Source of the DNA: a virus
Strand: one strand, 5' to 3'
Virus record (IMG/VR): IMGVR_UViG_3300046001_003716
Span: 1 to 30,764 of that record
DNA: 30,764 bases
Shown here piece after piece: positions 23,120 through 30,764 of this stretch (position 1 is the stretch's first letter; each line of letters opens with the position of its first letter). Below the pieces are notes generated by a model, which was not told the origin of the DNA, did no database searches, and saw only the letters and a list, made by a program, of their open reading frames with translations. Position numbers and translations under genes: made by a program.

Positions 23120-24016
23120 ATGTTACAACAATATCTACATATTGAGTTTTGCAAAAACTACACGCTTGATTTTAAAATACACAACACGCCTTTGGCTAAA
23201 CTCTGGCTTGAGAAGATGCGCCTGCGAGACCTTTATCCAATAGATCATCCTGATCGTTTCTACGGATTCAATTCACAAGAGCAAGAAATTGACCGCGCAG
23301 AAAAAATGATCCGTGGGTGTATTTCTATAATCAACAGCTACCAACCAATTATTGAACGTGAATTCACTACGGTTCATGACCAAGATTGTTTAAACTACTT
23401 GCACAACATTTTTGAACGATATCATGGCCTGCTAAATCAAAAAAAGACTCTTTGGTGGTTACGTGCTCCACAACCTGTAAAAAAGGCACTGTCAGAATTA
23501 AACTTGGCAGTACATCGTTGCGAAACTACATCAAGAAAATTAAAACCAAGATTTGCATGTACTTGGTACGGGGTTCCTACAGATACTGTACTACCAGAAG
23601 ATGTTATGAAACAATGCGGAGAGATTAATCCTACATTTGGAAGTGTATGTTTGAACTATGTTGATATTGGAAAAACATTGCTTGACCTTATGATAGACAA
23701 GGATGAGTACATTAGCAACGAAGCATTCCAACCGTTTAGTCATTACAATCCAGATTTTGTAGTAAAGTTTTTTGAGTACTCTTCAAAAGAAGTAGACAGC
23801 ATGTTGAAAAATATGCAACAATACTATCAAGAACATTATGATTTTTTTGCTGAGCGCGGTTATCAGCAATTTGATCATGTTAAACTACAGCCATTACAAT
23901 TTCCTGTGGCAAGTATAATTGAAACTGTTCCTCGTGAACAAATAATTAACAACATACAACAAAGACAACTCGTCACTCGAGTTTATATAGATGAAACAAT
24001 GCACCATACAAATTAG
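23120..24016 (+). CDS. Unknown 298-residue protein upstream of UvsW
   Basis: No family is recognised. The protein is mainly helical, rich in aromatic residues, histidine and cysteine, with PIDHPDRFYGFNSQEQEID near residues 40-58 and WYGVPTDTVLPEDV near 149-162. The C-terminus overlaps uvsW by 26 bases. It has its own early promoter, so it and uvsW are probably made early together. Confidence 0.65.
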   Translation: MLQQYLHIEFCKNYTLDFKIHNTPLAKLWLEKMRLRDLYPIDHPDRFYGFNSQEQEIDRAEKMIRGCISIINSYQPIIEREFTTVHDQDCLNYLHNIFERYHGLLNQKKTLWWLRAPQPVKKALSELNLAVHRCETTSRKLKPRFACTWYGVPTDTVLPEDVMKQCGEINPTFGSVCLNYVDIGKTLLDLMIDKDEYISNEAFQPFSHYNPDFVVKFFEYSSKEVDSMLKNMQQYYQEHYDFFAERGYQQFDHVKLQPLQFPVASIIETVPREQIINNIQQRQLVTRVYIDETMHHTN

Positions 24017-25460
24017 AGACGAAGTTAATATCAAGTTAGAAGGACTTGATCTTGACGTTCGCAAAGCCTTGGTTAATGCTTTCAAATACGAAAATCCTGC
24101 CGCACGTTATATGCCAGCGGTGCGACTAGGAAGGTGGGACGGCAAGATAGCATACTTCCAACTGGGAGGCAGTACCTACACAAATTTGCTACCTGAAATC
24201 ATTCCTATCCTTGAGAAGTTTGATTATGATATTGAACTGGATGATCAACGCGACTATTCAAACACTTTTAACTTTGACCAGGTACGTGAGGAATCGTTTG
24301 CACATGTTAAATGGCCCAAGGGGCATCCTGCCGCAGGTGAACCCATCATGATGCGGGATTATCAAGTTGAAATTGTAAACAACTTTCTAGCCAACCCGCA
24401 ATGCCTTCAAGAAGTGGCCACAGGCGCAGGCAAAACAATCATGACAGCGGCCTTGAGCAATGCAGTAGCGCCATATGGCCGCTCAATTGTTATTGTGCCC
24501 AACAAAAGTCTAGTAACACAAACAGAAAAGGACTACATCAACATGCAACAAGATGTTGGTGTGTATTTTGGCGATAGAAAAGAATACGGGCGCCAACACA
24601 CTATTTGTACTTGGCAAAGTCTAAACATACTGTTAAAGAATACCAAGGCAGGCACAGGCGAAGTAACTATTGGCGAGTTCTTAGAAGGTGTGGTATGCGT
24701 TATTGTAGACGAAGTACACATGGCCAAAGCAGATGCACTTAAAACCTTGCTAACAGGTGTGATGGCTAGAGTGCCAATTCGATGGGGGTTGACTGGAACT
24801 ATCCCCAAAGAAAAGTTTGAAAGCCAAGCATTGTTAGTTGGACTTGGACCTGTTATTGGTCGCTTGAGTGCTAATGAATTGCAACAACAAGGTGTGTTAG
24901 CCAATTGTCATGTGAATATTGTGCAGTTGATTGATCATGTGGAGTATAAAGAGTATCAAAGTGAACTTAAATACCTGCTGGAAGAGTCGGGTCGACTAGA
25001 CACTATGGCTGAACTTATACGCAAGGTAAACAAAACTGGAAATACTTTGGTGTTAGTTGACAGAGTTGCGGCCGGCCACGCATTATTAGAACGCCTAGGC
25101 GATTGTGCGGTGTTTGTATCAGGAGCAACAAAAGGAACAAAAAGACAAGAAGAATATGACGAAATTGCGGACAGTACTGGTAAGATTATTGTGGCTACCT
25201 ATGGTGTTGCCGCTGTGGGCATTAATATCCCTAGGATTTTTAATCTGGTTCTTATTGAACCCGGAAAAAGTTTTGTCCGTGTTATTCAGAGTATTGGACG
25301 CGGGATAAGAAAAGCAGAAGACAAAGATCATGTGGAAATTTGGGATGTAACTTCAACGTGCAAGTTTGCAAAACGACACTTAACTAAACGCAAGCAGTTC
25401 TATAAAGAAGCCAACTATCCTTTCACATTAGAAAAACTAGACTGGATGAAAATAGCATGA
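23991..25460 (+). CDS. uvsW: UvsW-like SF2 helicase
   Basis: This 489-residue protein (T4 UvsW about 500) has an N-terminal domain with the WDGK motif (49-52), then RDYQ (Q motif, 122-125), ATGAGKT (143-149), DEVH (240-243), TGT (268-270) and QSIGRGIRK (433-441). UvsW unwinds branched DNA and R-loops, restarts stalled forks and switches T4 replication from origin-dependent to recombination-dependent initiation. It joins gp32, UvsX and UvsY found earlier in the window. Confidence 0.92.
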   Translation: MKQCTIQIRDEVNIKLEGLDLDVRKALVNAFKYENPAARYMPAVRLGRWDGKIAYFQLGGSTYTNLLPEIIPILEKFDYDIELDDQRDYSNTFNFDQVREESFAHVKWPKGHPAAGEPIMMRDYQVEIVNNFLANPQCLQEVATGAGKTIMTAALSNAVAPYGRSIVIVPNKSLVTQTEKDYINMQQDVGVYFGDRKEYGRQHTICTWQSLNILLKNTKAGTGEVTIGEFLEGVVCVIVDEVHMAKADALKTLLTGVMARVPIRWGLTGTIPKEKFESQALLVGLGPVIGRLSANELQQQGVLANCHVNIVQLIDHVEYKEYQSELKYLLEESGRLDTMAELIRKVNKTGNTLVLVDRVAAGHALLERLGDCAVFVSGATKGTKRQEEYDEIADSTGKIIVATYGVAAVGINIPRIFNLVLIEPGKSFVRVIQSIGRGIRKAEDKDHVEIWDVTSTCKFAKRHLTKRKQFYKEANYPFTLEKLDWMKIA

Positions 25461-26128
25461 AAATAATTGTTTGTGGAGATAGTTTTTGCGCAGCCTCAAC
25501 TTATGCTGTAAAGGATGTTGGCGATAGAAAACATTTTAGTCAGATACTTGAAGATGCTTACGGACACAACGTAGTAAATTTAGCACACGGTGGTATGAGT
25601 AACGTGGGTATTTGGTTTCAGATACGTAACGCAATTTCGTTAAACCCTGATGTAATTGTATATAACCAAACATGGTCTGCAAGAATCGAGCTTATGATAA
25701 ACAAGCAAAATTTTAATTTAGAAAAAGGTTTAAAAAATTTTATATATTTTGATCCTAGTCACACAAGTACTGGTACAGAATATGTTGGGAACGTAACAAA
25801 CGGAAGTGTACTAAGTACAGTTTGGCAAGGTCTTAAGGACCACCCTTTTGTTGATATAACTAGTGAACAGCTTTTGGCAATCGACTTGTATCTTAAACAC
25901 ATGTATCATGACGGGATATCAACTGAACTTGATACTTGGATGTTTGAATACTGGCAAATCAAAATTGAACAAGCAGGAATTCTAGGCATAAAATTCAACA
26001 ACGAAAACGTTGGCAAAGTGGCATACGACTACAGCGAGAGTAATCAACAAATTGACTCTCCATACCACACAGATGCTGCAACACAAGAAACTATCGCGTC
26101 AAACATACAAAGGATTATTAATGGGTAA
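25457..26128 (+). CDS. SGNH/GDSL hydrolase-like protein (copy 2)
   Basis: This 223-residue protein has IIVCGDSFC (nucleophile S9), NLAHGGMSN for the oxyanion-site glycine and asparagine, and DSPYHTD near the C-terminus with the aspartate and histidine of the triad. It starts in an ATGA overlap with uvsW. It is shorter and diverged from the copies at 3850 and 29012. No signal peptide, so a cytoplasmic acyl transfer or removal is most likely. A degenerate non-enzymatic member is possible. Confidence 0.6.
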   Translation: MKIIVCGDSFCAASTYAVKDVGDRKHFSQILEDAYGHNVVNLAHGGMSNVGIWFQIRNAISLNPDVIVYNQTWSARIELMINKQNFNLEKGLKNFIYFDPSHTSTGTEYVGNVTNGSVLSTVWQGLKDHPFVDITSEQLLAIDLYLKHMYHDGISTELDTWMFEYWQIKIEQAGILGIKFNNENVGKVAYDYSESNQQIDSPYHTDAATQETIASNIQRIING

Positions 26129-26714
26129 AATTTATCAAAGCATAGCAAATTTTATGCCCGAAACGCCTGTTGGAGTTTTTGTAGAAATTGGTAGTGAGCG
26201 TGGAGAAGGCAGCACTATAACTCTAAACAACTTGGCTGCACAATACAGCACCAAATTGATCAGCGTAGATATTGATCCAACTGCTAAACAAATTTACGCT
26301 GACCAATTAACTAATACTGAATTTGTAGTAGCATTGGGTAGCACCTGGGCAAAAGAATTTTCTTCAAAGGGTACAGATATTGCATTACTGTACCTAGACA
26401 ATTTTGATTATATTTGGGATATCAATAATGTTAGTCCAGCAATACAAGTTCAGATGCGCAAATATGCTGGCCAAGGCATAACAATGACCAATCAAAATTG
26501 CCAAGCTGAACACATGCGGCAAATTGTTGCACTCCGGCCATATCTATCACCAAATGCTTTGGTTGTATTTGATGATACCTATTGTTACAATGACTGCTGG
26601 ATTGGTAAATGTGGACCTGCTGTGGTATACTTGCAAGCATACGGATGGAGTGTAATACACCAAACGTTAGATTGTGGAGTGATTATGCAACGTCTTTTGG
26701 AGATTGAATTATGA
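26121..26714 (+). CDS. Class I SAM-methyltransferase-like protein
   Basis: Starting at ATG 26121 (AGGATT upstream) gives 197 residues. The frame from 26010 lies inside the previous gene. VGVFVEIGSERGEGS (17-31) and LISVDIDP give the nucleotide-binding strand order, and ALVVFDDTYCYND (147-159) has acidic residues like the metal-dependent methyltransferase/cephalosporin-hydroxylase-like group. The substrate is unknown. It overlaps its neighbours on both sides. Confidence 0.65.
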   Translation: MGKIYQSIANFMPETPVGVFVEIGSERGEGSTITLNNLAAQYSTKLISVDIDPTAKQIYADQLTNTEFVVALGSTWAKEFSSKGTDIALLYLDNFDYIWDINNVSPAIQVQMRKYAGQGITMTNQNCQAEHMRQIVALRPYLSPNALVVFDDTYCYNDCWIGKCGPAVVYLQAYGWSVIHQTLDCGVIMQRLLEIEL

Positions 26715-27610
26715 GCATGGATTGGTTCAACGATGACGGTATATTCATGCCCATGCTCAATGACACTGGTAGAAATATTTTTTACAAAAATGCAATTAAT
26801 GCGGCAGCGCCAGGCAAAACAGTATGCGACATTGGCACAGGCACAGGATTCTTAAGTGTGCTGGCAGTGCATGCTGGAGCAAAACATGTGATTGCAGTTG
26901 AACGAGATTTGCAAAGATATCAGTATACCAAATCAATCATTGAAAAATTACAGATGACTGACCGCATTGAATTGATGCACGGAGATTTTCTCAACCTTGA
27001 CATTCGAGCAGATGTGTATGTGTCAGAAACTATCAACACACAAATATTTGGCGAAGATATAATAAAATTATCCAACCATGCGCAACGACACGGTGGAGAG
27101 TTTATACCCGGGCAATTTAAAATTCATGCAGAAGTGTATCAAATGCATCCAATATTTGTAGTTGATCAATCAGGATCAGAAGCATTTGAATATCAACCTG
27201 ACATTGATGTTGATCCTGCCTTTGCTAGCATAATCAACCAAGATTTTCAGAAACAGCACAGCTTGGCCGACACACGTTATCGAGCCAATCAACTCAATAT
27301 GTTGTTTAAAATGTTGCCAAAGTTTACCGATTTGAAACTGATAAAATATCACCAAACTCAACCAATCACAGTGGACTTGAATCAACTAAACAATGAGTCA
27401 GATCTTAAGGTCACTATTCCTTTGCAAGATGTCAAAAGATTTCAACAAAGCATGTATGTGGTATTGTTTTGGCAAGCCAAATATGGCGAGATAATAATGG
27501 ATTGTAGAGATGTTTGGTTTGGCAATATCAGCAAACACATTATGGGAGCCACCACTGACATTGTATTTCGTTATGATCCGCAGATACGCAACTGGCGGTT
27601 GACTTATTGA
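26711..27610 (+). CDS. Methyltransferase resembling protein arginine methyltransferases
   Basis: This 299-residue protein has the SAM motif VCDIGTGTGFLSVLAVHAGA (38-57), then KHVIAVERD, and SETINTQIFGE (105-115), which corresponds in place and spacing to the PRMT double-glutamate loop (E106, E115) that holds the arginine guanidinium. A beta-barrel-like C-terminal half follows, also as in PRMTs. The aromatic residue and exact loop differ, so it may methylate another group. Start by ATGA overlap. Its last codons carry the -35 box of the next promoter. Confidence 0.65.
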   Translation: MSMDWFNDDGIFMPMLNDTGRNIFYKNAINAAAPGKTVCDIGTGTGFLSVLAVHAGAKHVIAVERDLQRYQYTKSIIEKLQMTDRIELMHGDFLNLDIRADVYVSETINTQIFGEDIIKLSNHAQRHGGEFIPGQFKIHAEVYQMHPIFVVDQSGSEAFEYQPDIDVDPAFASIINQDFQKQHSLADTRYRANQLNMLFKMLPKFTDLKLIKYHQTQPITVDLNQLNNESDLKVTIPLQDVKRFQQSMYVVLFWQAKYGEIIMDCRDVWFGNISKHIMGATTDIVFRYDPQIRNWRLTY

Positions 27611-27627
27611 CACAAACCCTATATACT
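27599..27627 (+). promoter_or_regulatory. Sigma-70 promoter TTGACT-17-TATACT
   Basis: TTGACT (27599-27604) lies in the final codons of the methyltransferase gene, followed by a 17-base spacer and TATACT (27622-27627). The ATG at 27634 follows after exactly 6 bases, the same geometry as the promoter at 20578, predicting a leaderless transcript. Confidence 0.75.
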
Positions 27628-27633
27628 ATTACT

Positions 27634-28134
27634 ATGAGAATACTAACACTAGACAATACATTTTATGACCTTGACCATTTACCTGACGAGGTTGATGATA
27701 TGCGTTTTGCTATTTTAGACAATAGCAACCCAGCTGACCCAGACTATCAATTTATTCCTTTAATTTTCTTAGAGAGTTTTAATAGTCCCGCCCTAGTTCT
27801 ACGGATTGGTAACACTACTATCAAAATGCCCATGGACTGGCAAGTGTTAATTGGAGAACCAGATATTGGGGACCTGGAAGTTTTACCACTAACATCTATT
27901 AATGATCGAGGATTTAGAGTATTTCAGTTTAACCCGTTAACCAGCTATAGACCTAGTTTCCCGGACATTGAAATTTTAGATGTTTACCATGATGTGTCCT
28001 GGTATGCCCCTAAACTTAAAAACGGACAAATGCTGGCCGTGCCTATTAACGATGATGCGGAGCCGGATTGCATTTATTTTGTCAAAGACATTAGTCGTAA
28101 CTGTGAGATTGTGGACTATAACAAGGCCTGGTAA
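27634..28134 (+). CDS. Unknown 166-residue early protein
   Basis: The start at ATG 27634 (MRILTLDNTFYDLDHLP) is set by the promoter. A TTG at 27607 would lie upstream of the expected transcript start. The protein is acidic with many short strands. SWYAPKLKNGQMLAVPI near residue 124 is a conserved-looking block of phage unknowns. No family is recognised. There is no ribosome-binding site. Confidence 0.65.
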   Translation: MRILTLDNTFYDLDHLPDEVDDMRFAILDNSNPADPDYQFIPLIFLESFNSPALVLRIGNTTIKMPMDWQVLIGEPDIGDLEVLPLTSINDRGFRVFQFNPLTSYRPSFPDIEILDVYHDVSWYAPKLKNGQMLAVPINDDAEPDCIYFVKDISRNCEIVDYNKAW

Positions 28135-28280
28135 TGCCCTACACTGAACCTGAAGTATTTGAAATTATTAATAGACTGGCTAGAGTGTATCTGGAAAGTC
28201 ACCCCGACGACCGTGAAGGCTTAGAGCGTTTCCTACGTTGGGCACACCTACAGTACGGATACCAACATGGGCAGTCTTAA
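28134..28280 (+). CDS. Small helical protein of 48 residues, unknown
   Basis: It starts on the last base of the preceding stop (TAATG) and reads MPYTEPEVFEIINRLARVYL, ending GYQHGQS, stop 28280. Two helices, rich in arginine and acidic residues. It overlaps the following gene by 14 bases in another frame. Tight coupling supports it; the function is unknown. Confidence 0.55.
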   Translation: MPYTEPEVFEIINRLARVYLESHPDDREGLERFLRWAHLQYGYQHGQS

Positions 28281-28575
28281 ACCAGATACCAAGTACATTT
28301 ATGAACGATCAGATGGTATTGTGTATGCTCGTGAGTTTGGAGCAGATCCCAGCACACGTCAAGTGGTAGGATATGAAAGTGGTCGCGAATATGATCCTGT
28401 ATCTGGCCATAAAATAGACTACGACAAAAGAACACCAGACGGTAGGCCCTTGCACGAACACCTAATGGAAGACAAGATGTGGGGCGAGATTCGGCGGGCC
28501 GCCCGAACCAATCCTACTTTACAAGATGAACTGAATCGTGTTATAATGATTTACAAACTGACCAAAACTAAATGA
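28267..28575 (+). CDS. Unknown 102-residue protein
   Basis: It begins with a beta-hairpin-like segment (YIYERSDGIVYARE) and a central GREYDPVSGHKIDYDKRTPDG, then a C-terminal helix (LHEHLMEDKMWGEIRRAARTN). Similar small proteins are common in T4-like marine phages, but I cannot name a function. Coupled to the next gene by ATGA. Confidence 0.6.
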   Translation: MGSLKPDTKYIYERSDGIVYAREFGADPSTRQVVGYESGREYDPVSGHKIDYDKRTPDGRPLHEHLMEDKMWGEIRRAARTNPTLQDELNRVIMIYKLTKTK

Positions 28576-29015
28576 GTGACAAGCTAACGATTGCAAACGA
28601 GATGAAGATGTTTGACCGCAAGGTTAGAAGTTTCTATGACGATCTTACAGTCGAGGAACGCAAGAAGTTTTCAACTTTCCTTATGCTACGCTGGGGCTCA
28701 GCGGTAGAAGGCTCACGCGAACTGCAAGAGTTTTACGTTATTGCCACAAACGAAAGACTTAACAAACATTTCTTCGATGTAGGAAAACATCCTAAGTTGC
28801 AATGGTTGTTAGCTACTACAGTAAGCCCAGACTTGGGCGCAATGAGGCACAACTGGATCTCTCCCAAGAAAAAGGAAACAGGTCTAAGTGCCAAACGCAA
28901 GGCTTTGCAAGAAATATATCCCACCTACAAAGATGACGAAATAGATGTCATGGCAAAAATCACAACACAAAAAGAAATTGACGCTTACCACAAAGCCGCT
29001 GGCAAAGAAAAATGA
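28572..29015 (+). CDS. Unknown 147-residue protein, possible clamp-loader small subunit
   Basis: This helical basic protein has FYDDLTVEERKKF (21-33), FLMLRWGSAV (36-45), FYVIATNERLNKHFF and LLATTVSPDLGAMRHNWI. The order loosely recalls the small clamp-loader subunit gp62 of T4-type phages, which partners gp44, but no gp44 or sliding clamp lies in this window and identity is unproven. The gene is coupled on both sides. Confidence 0.5.
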   Translation: MSDKLTIANEMKMFDRKVRSFYDDLTVEERKKFSTFLMLRWGSAVEGSRELQEFYVIATNERLNKHFFDVGKHPKLQWLLATTVSPDLGAMRHNWISPKKKETGLSAKRKALQEIYPTYKDDEIDVMAKITTQKEIDAYHKAAGKEK

Positions 29016-29719
29016 TACAACAATTGATTGTAAACGGATGTAGTTATACACATTCCTATGCATTGGGCAACGGCCATCAAGATCTAGCACAGCGTCTAGG
29101 TATAGCTAACGCCCACAGTATTGCTGTTAGTGGCAGCGCCAACAGCAGAATACTTCGTACCACTCTTAAACACAGTTACACAGCACCACCGACCTTGTAT
29201 GTGTTGGGTATGACCTTTCTCAGCAGACTAGAAATACCCATCTGTGAATCTGAAAATGATTTTGAAGGACGATGGGTAAATCCGCAAAATCAAGAGTTTG
29301 CTTACAGATGGCAAACAGGCTGGAACCGAAAAGAGTCTGAACAGTTTGTAGAAACCAAACTCAAAACTGAAGTATACAGCATTTTGGATCGCACTGAAGA
29401 TCTCATGTACCGTATGCTCAGCACAATTGACAGTTTGAAATTTAGAGGGCATCGAGTGTTGATATTTCAGCAGGCCGATAATTTGTATCAGGAATATCTT
29501 GAAGATTCTAGATTGAGTTTGTTTTGTTGTCCAGAAATTGTTGATGGGTATCGATGGCAAGCAACTGCCTGGCAAGCCGCCCAAGGTGTAGAGCCTAAAA
29601 AGTATCCACCAGGTGCACCGCATGTTCCTCCAGATATGACGCATCCAGCGGTGGGTCATCATCAAAAACTCAATGAATACTTGACAAATTACATTCAAGA
29701 GCATAAAATACTACAATGA
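29012..29719 (+). CDS. SGNH/GDSL hydrolase-like protein (copy 3)
   Basis: This 235-residue protein has LIVNGCSYTHSY (nucleophile S11), SGSANSRI (asparagine of the oxyanion hole) and DMTHPAVGHH near the C-terminus (D and H of the triad). Copy 1 at 3850 shares the GCS opening; copy 2 has GDS. ATGA overlap with the preceding gene. Confidence 0.65.
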   Translation: MIQQLIVNGCSYTHSYALGNGHQDLAQRLGIANAHSIAVSGSANSRILRTTLKHSYTAPPTLYVLGMTFLSRLEIPICESENDFEGRWVNPQNQEFAYRWQTGWNRKESEQFVETKLKTEVYSILDRTEDLMYRMLSTIDSLKFRGHRVLIFQQADNLYQEYLEDSRLSLFCCPEIVDGYRWQATAWQAAQGVEPKKYPPGAPHVPPDMTHPAVGHHQKLNEYLTNYIQEHKILQ

Positions 29720-30387
29720 TACAATGCCAGTACTGTAAAAAACAGTTTGCTCGTGAAACTAGTATAGAAGTTCACATGTGTGAGCCCAAACGTCGTAGGC
29801 TAAACAAAACTGAACGCGGTGTTGAACTAGGGTTTCAAGCATATATTCGATTTTATGAAACCATGCAAGGCAGTGCTAAACTCAAAACACATGATGATTT
29901 TTGTGAGTCAGCGTACTACAAAGCCTTTGTAAAATTTGGTAGATATTGTGTAAGCACAAAAACAATCAATCCCAAACAGTTCATGGAGTGGTTGCTAAAA
30001 CATCAAAAAAAGATTGATAGGTGGGCAAGCGATCAGTTGTACACAGAATATTTGTTAGACTATTTAAAAGTTGAAAATGTTAGTGATGCACTAAGTCGTG
30101 CAATTGAATACAGTATTGATTGGTCAGAAAAACAATCTGCCCCGGCACATGATTGTTTGCGATACGGTAATTCTAATGCAATATGCTATGCTATTATTAC
30201 AGGTCGTATTAGTCCGTGGGTGTTGTATAATTCAGAATCTGGCGCAAAGTTTTTAGGCGAATTAAGCACAGCACAAGTGTCTATGATATGGCCATACATT
30301 GATAGTGATTTATGGCAGAAGAAGTTTCAAACTTATCTAGCAGATCAAGAATACGCTCGAGATATTTTAACCAAGGCAGGATGGTAA
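29716..30387 (+). CDS. C2HC zinc-finger protein, unknown
   Basis: This 223-residue protein opens with CQYCKKQFARETSIEVHMC, a CX2C-X12-HXC pattern (C4, C7, H20, C22) that should bind zinc and may contact nucleic acid. A helical, aromatic domain follows. No family is recognised. Coupled to the SGNH gene by ATGA. In other T4-like phages similar proteins are annotated only as hypothetical. Confidence 0.65.
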   Translation: MIQCQYCKKQFARETSIEVHMCEPKRRRLNKTERGVELGFQAYIRFYETMQGSAKLKTHDDFCESAYYKAFVKFGRYCVSTKTINPKQFMEWLLKHQKKIDRWASDQLYTEYLLDYLKVENVSDALSRAIEYSIDWSEKQSAPAHDCLRYGNSNAICYAIITGRISPWVLYNSESGAKFLGELSTAQVSMIWPYIDSDLWQKKFQTYLADQEYARDILTKAGW

Positions 30388-30388
30388 C

Positions 30389-30733
30389 ATGATTAAAAAT
30401 ATTACACCGGGGTCAGGCATCTATATTGCAGCCAACAATTACAGCACACCTTATGTTGACATGAGTCGACATAGTGCGGGCATGGTCCGGTACAATGGAT
30501 CAAATTTTGAAGTATACAATGGGACTGACTGGGTGCAGTTCAGTTCAAGTATTCCACAGATTGAACTGGACGGCGTAACACAAGAAGCACTTCAGTGGGT
30601 TCGTCGCAAAATGGAACAAGAAAAGCATCTGCTAGAACTGGCAAAAACGCATCCTACTGTGGCAGATGCTCTATTGGCTAGAGATCGTGCAGAAGATGCT
30701 GTTAAAATTGCAGCCGCATTGTGTAAAGTATGA
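30389..30733 (+). CDS. Unknown 114-residue protein
   Basis: The first half is strand-rich and contains MVRYNGSNFEVYNGTDWVQF (31-50), a motif seen in short phage structural or fibre-associated proteins. The second half is a long helix (VTQEALQWVRRKMEQE and on). A trimeric coiled-coil structural protein is possible. It ends in an ATGA overlap with the next gene. Confidence 0.55.
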   Translation: MIKNITPGSGIYIAANNYSTPYVDMSRHSAGMVRYNGSNFEVYNGTDWVQFSSSIPQIELDGVTQEALQWVRRKMEQEKHLLELAKTHPTVADALLARDRAEDAVKIAAALCKV

Positions 30734-30764
30734 GCGCAGATATTGACATTGACATGCCTGATAG
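30730..30764 (+). CDS. Start of a further gene (3' partial)
   Basis: ATG 30730 overlaps the previous stop (ATGA) and the frame stays open to the end, encoding MSADIDIDMPD. Too short to identify. Confidence 0.45.
   Translation, partial: MSADIDIDMPD

Noticed and set aside
27607-27633. Upstream TTG start for the gene at 27634
   Set aside because: It would lie before the predicted transcript start and inside the promoter.
29228-29704. Antisense frame of 158 codons opposite the third SGNH-like gene
   Set aside because: No ribosome site or domain is seen. The plus frame has a full set of SGNH motifs.
1-30764. tRNA genes
   Set aside because: All gaps between genes are under 185 bases and none shows a cloverleaf-type pattern.

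Overview
The window is a densely packed stretch of a T4-like tailed-phage genome (Caudoviricetes, myovirus type), most likely from an uncultured aquatic phage. Five hallmark T4 core genes support this: the large terminase gp17 (4616-6205), the ssDNA-binding protein gp32 (8214-9218), the recombinase UvsX (9278-10333), its mediator UvsY (11833-12285) and the helicase UvsW (23991-25460). Genes overlap by 1-26 bases, intergenic space is almost absent, there are no tRNA genes, and base composition is moderately AT-rich by eye. The host cannot be named. The early promoters fit an ordinary bacterial sigma-70 consensus (TTGACN-17-TATAAT/TATACT).

Layout. 1-1006: the end of a repeat-built tail fibre/adhesin and a secreted thermonuclease-like protein. 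1039-4641: two N-terminal-twitch radical SAM proteins flanking a 2OG-Fe(II) oxygenase-like protein, then an SGNH hydrolase-like protein. 4616-12285: terminase, a conserved-looking unknown of 605 aa, gp32 with a structured leader, UvsX, an acidic small protein, a third radical SAM protein and UvsY. 12294-20563: a surface-glycan-type cassette with a cytidylyltransferase-cupin fusion, three GT-A glycosyltransferases, four related capsule-synthesis-like proteins and three methyltransferases (one FkbM). Five of these genes run on the minus strand (15624-18995), the only minus-strand genes in the window. 20578-23110: an early-gene block of small genes, each behind its own sigma-70 promoter, with hairpins sitting on the stop codons. 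23120-30764: an unknown protein, UvsW, a second SGNH protein, two SAM methyltransferases (one resembling protein arginine methyltransferases), several small unknowns, a third SGNH protein and a C2HC zinc-finger protein.

How the parts may work together. UvsX, UvsY, UvsW and gp32 form the recombination-dependent replication and repair set, and gp17 packages DNA. The glycosyl, nucleotidyl and methyl transferases, together with the three radical SAM proteins, the 2OG oxygenase-like protein and the three SGNH proteins, look like one dispersed tailoring programme for a glycan or other small molecule, on the virion or on the host surface. The substrate is unknown.

The most unusual signals are regulatory. 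Several promoters, both sigma-70 type and T4-late-like TAAATA, end only 4-9 bases before start codons that lack a Shine-Dalgarno sequence, which predicts leaderless or nearly leaderless mRNAs. In the early block, stop codons lie in the loops of terminator-like hairpins that run directly into the next promoter.
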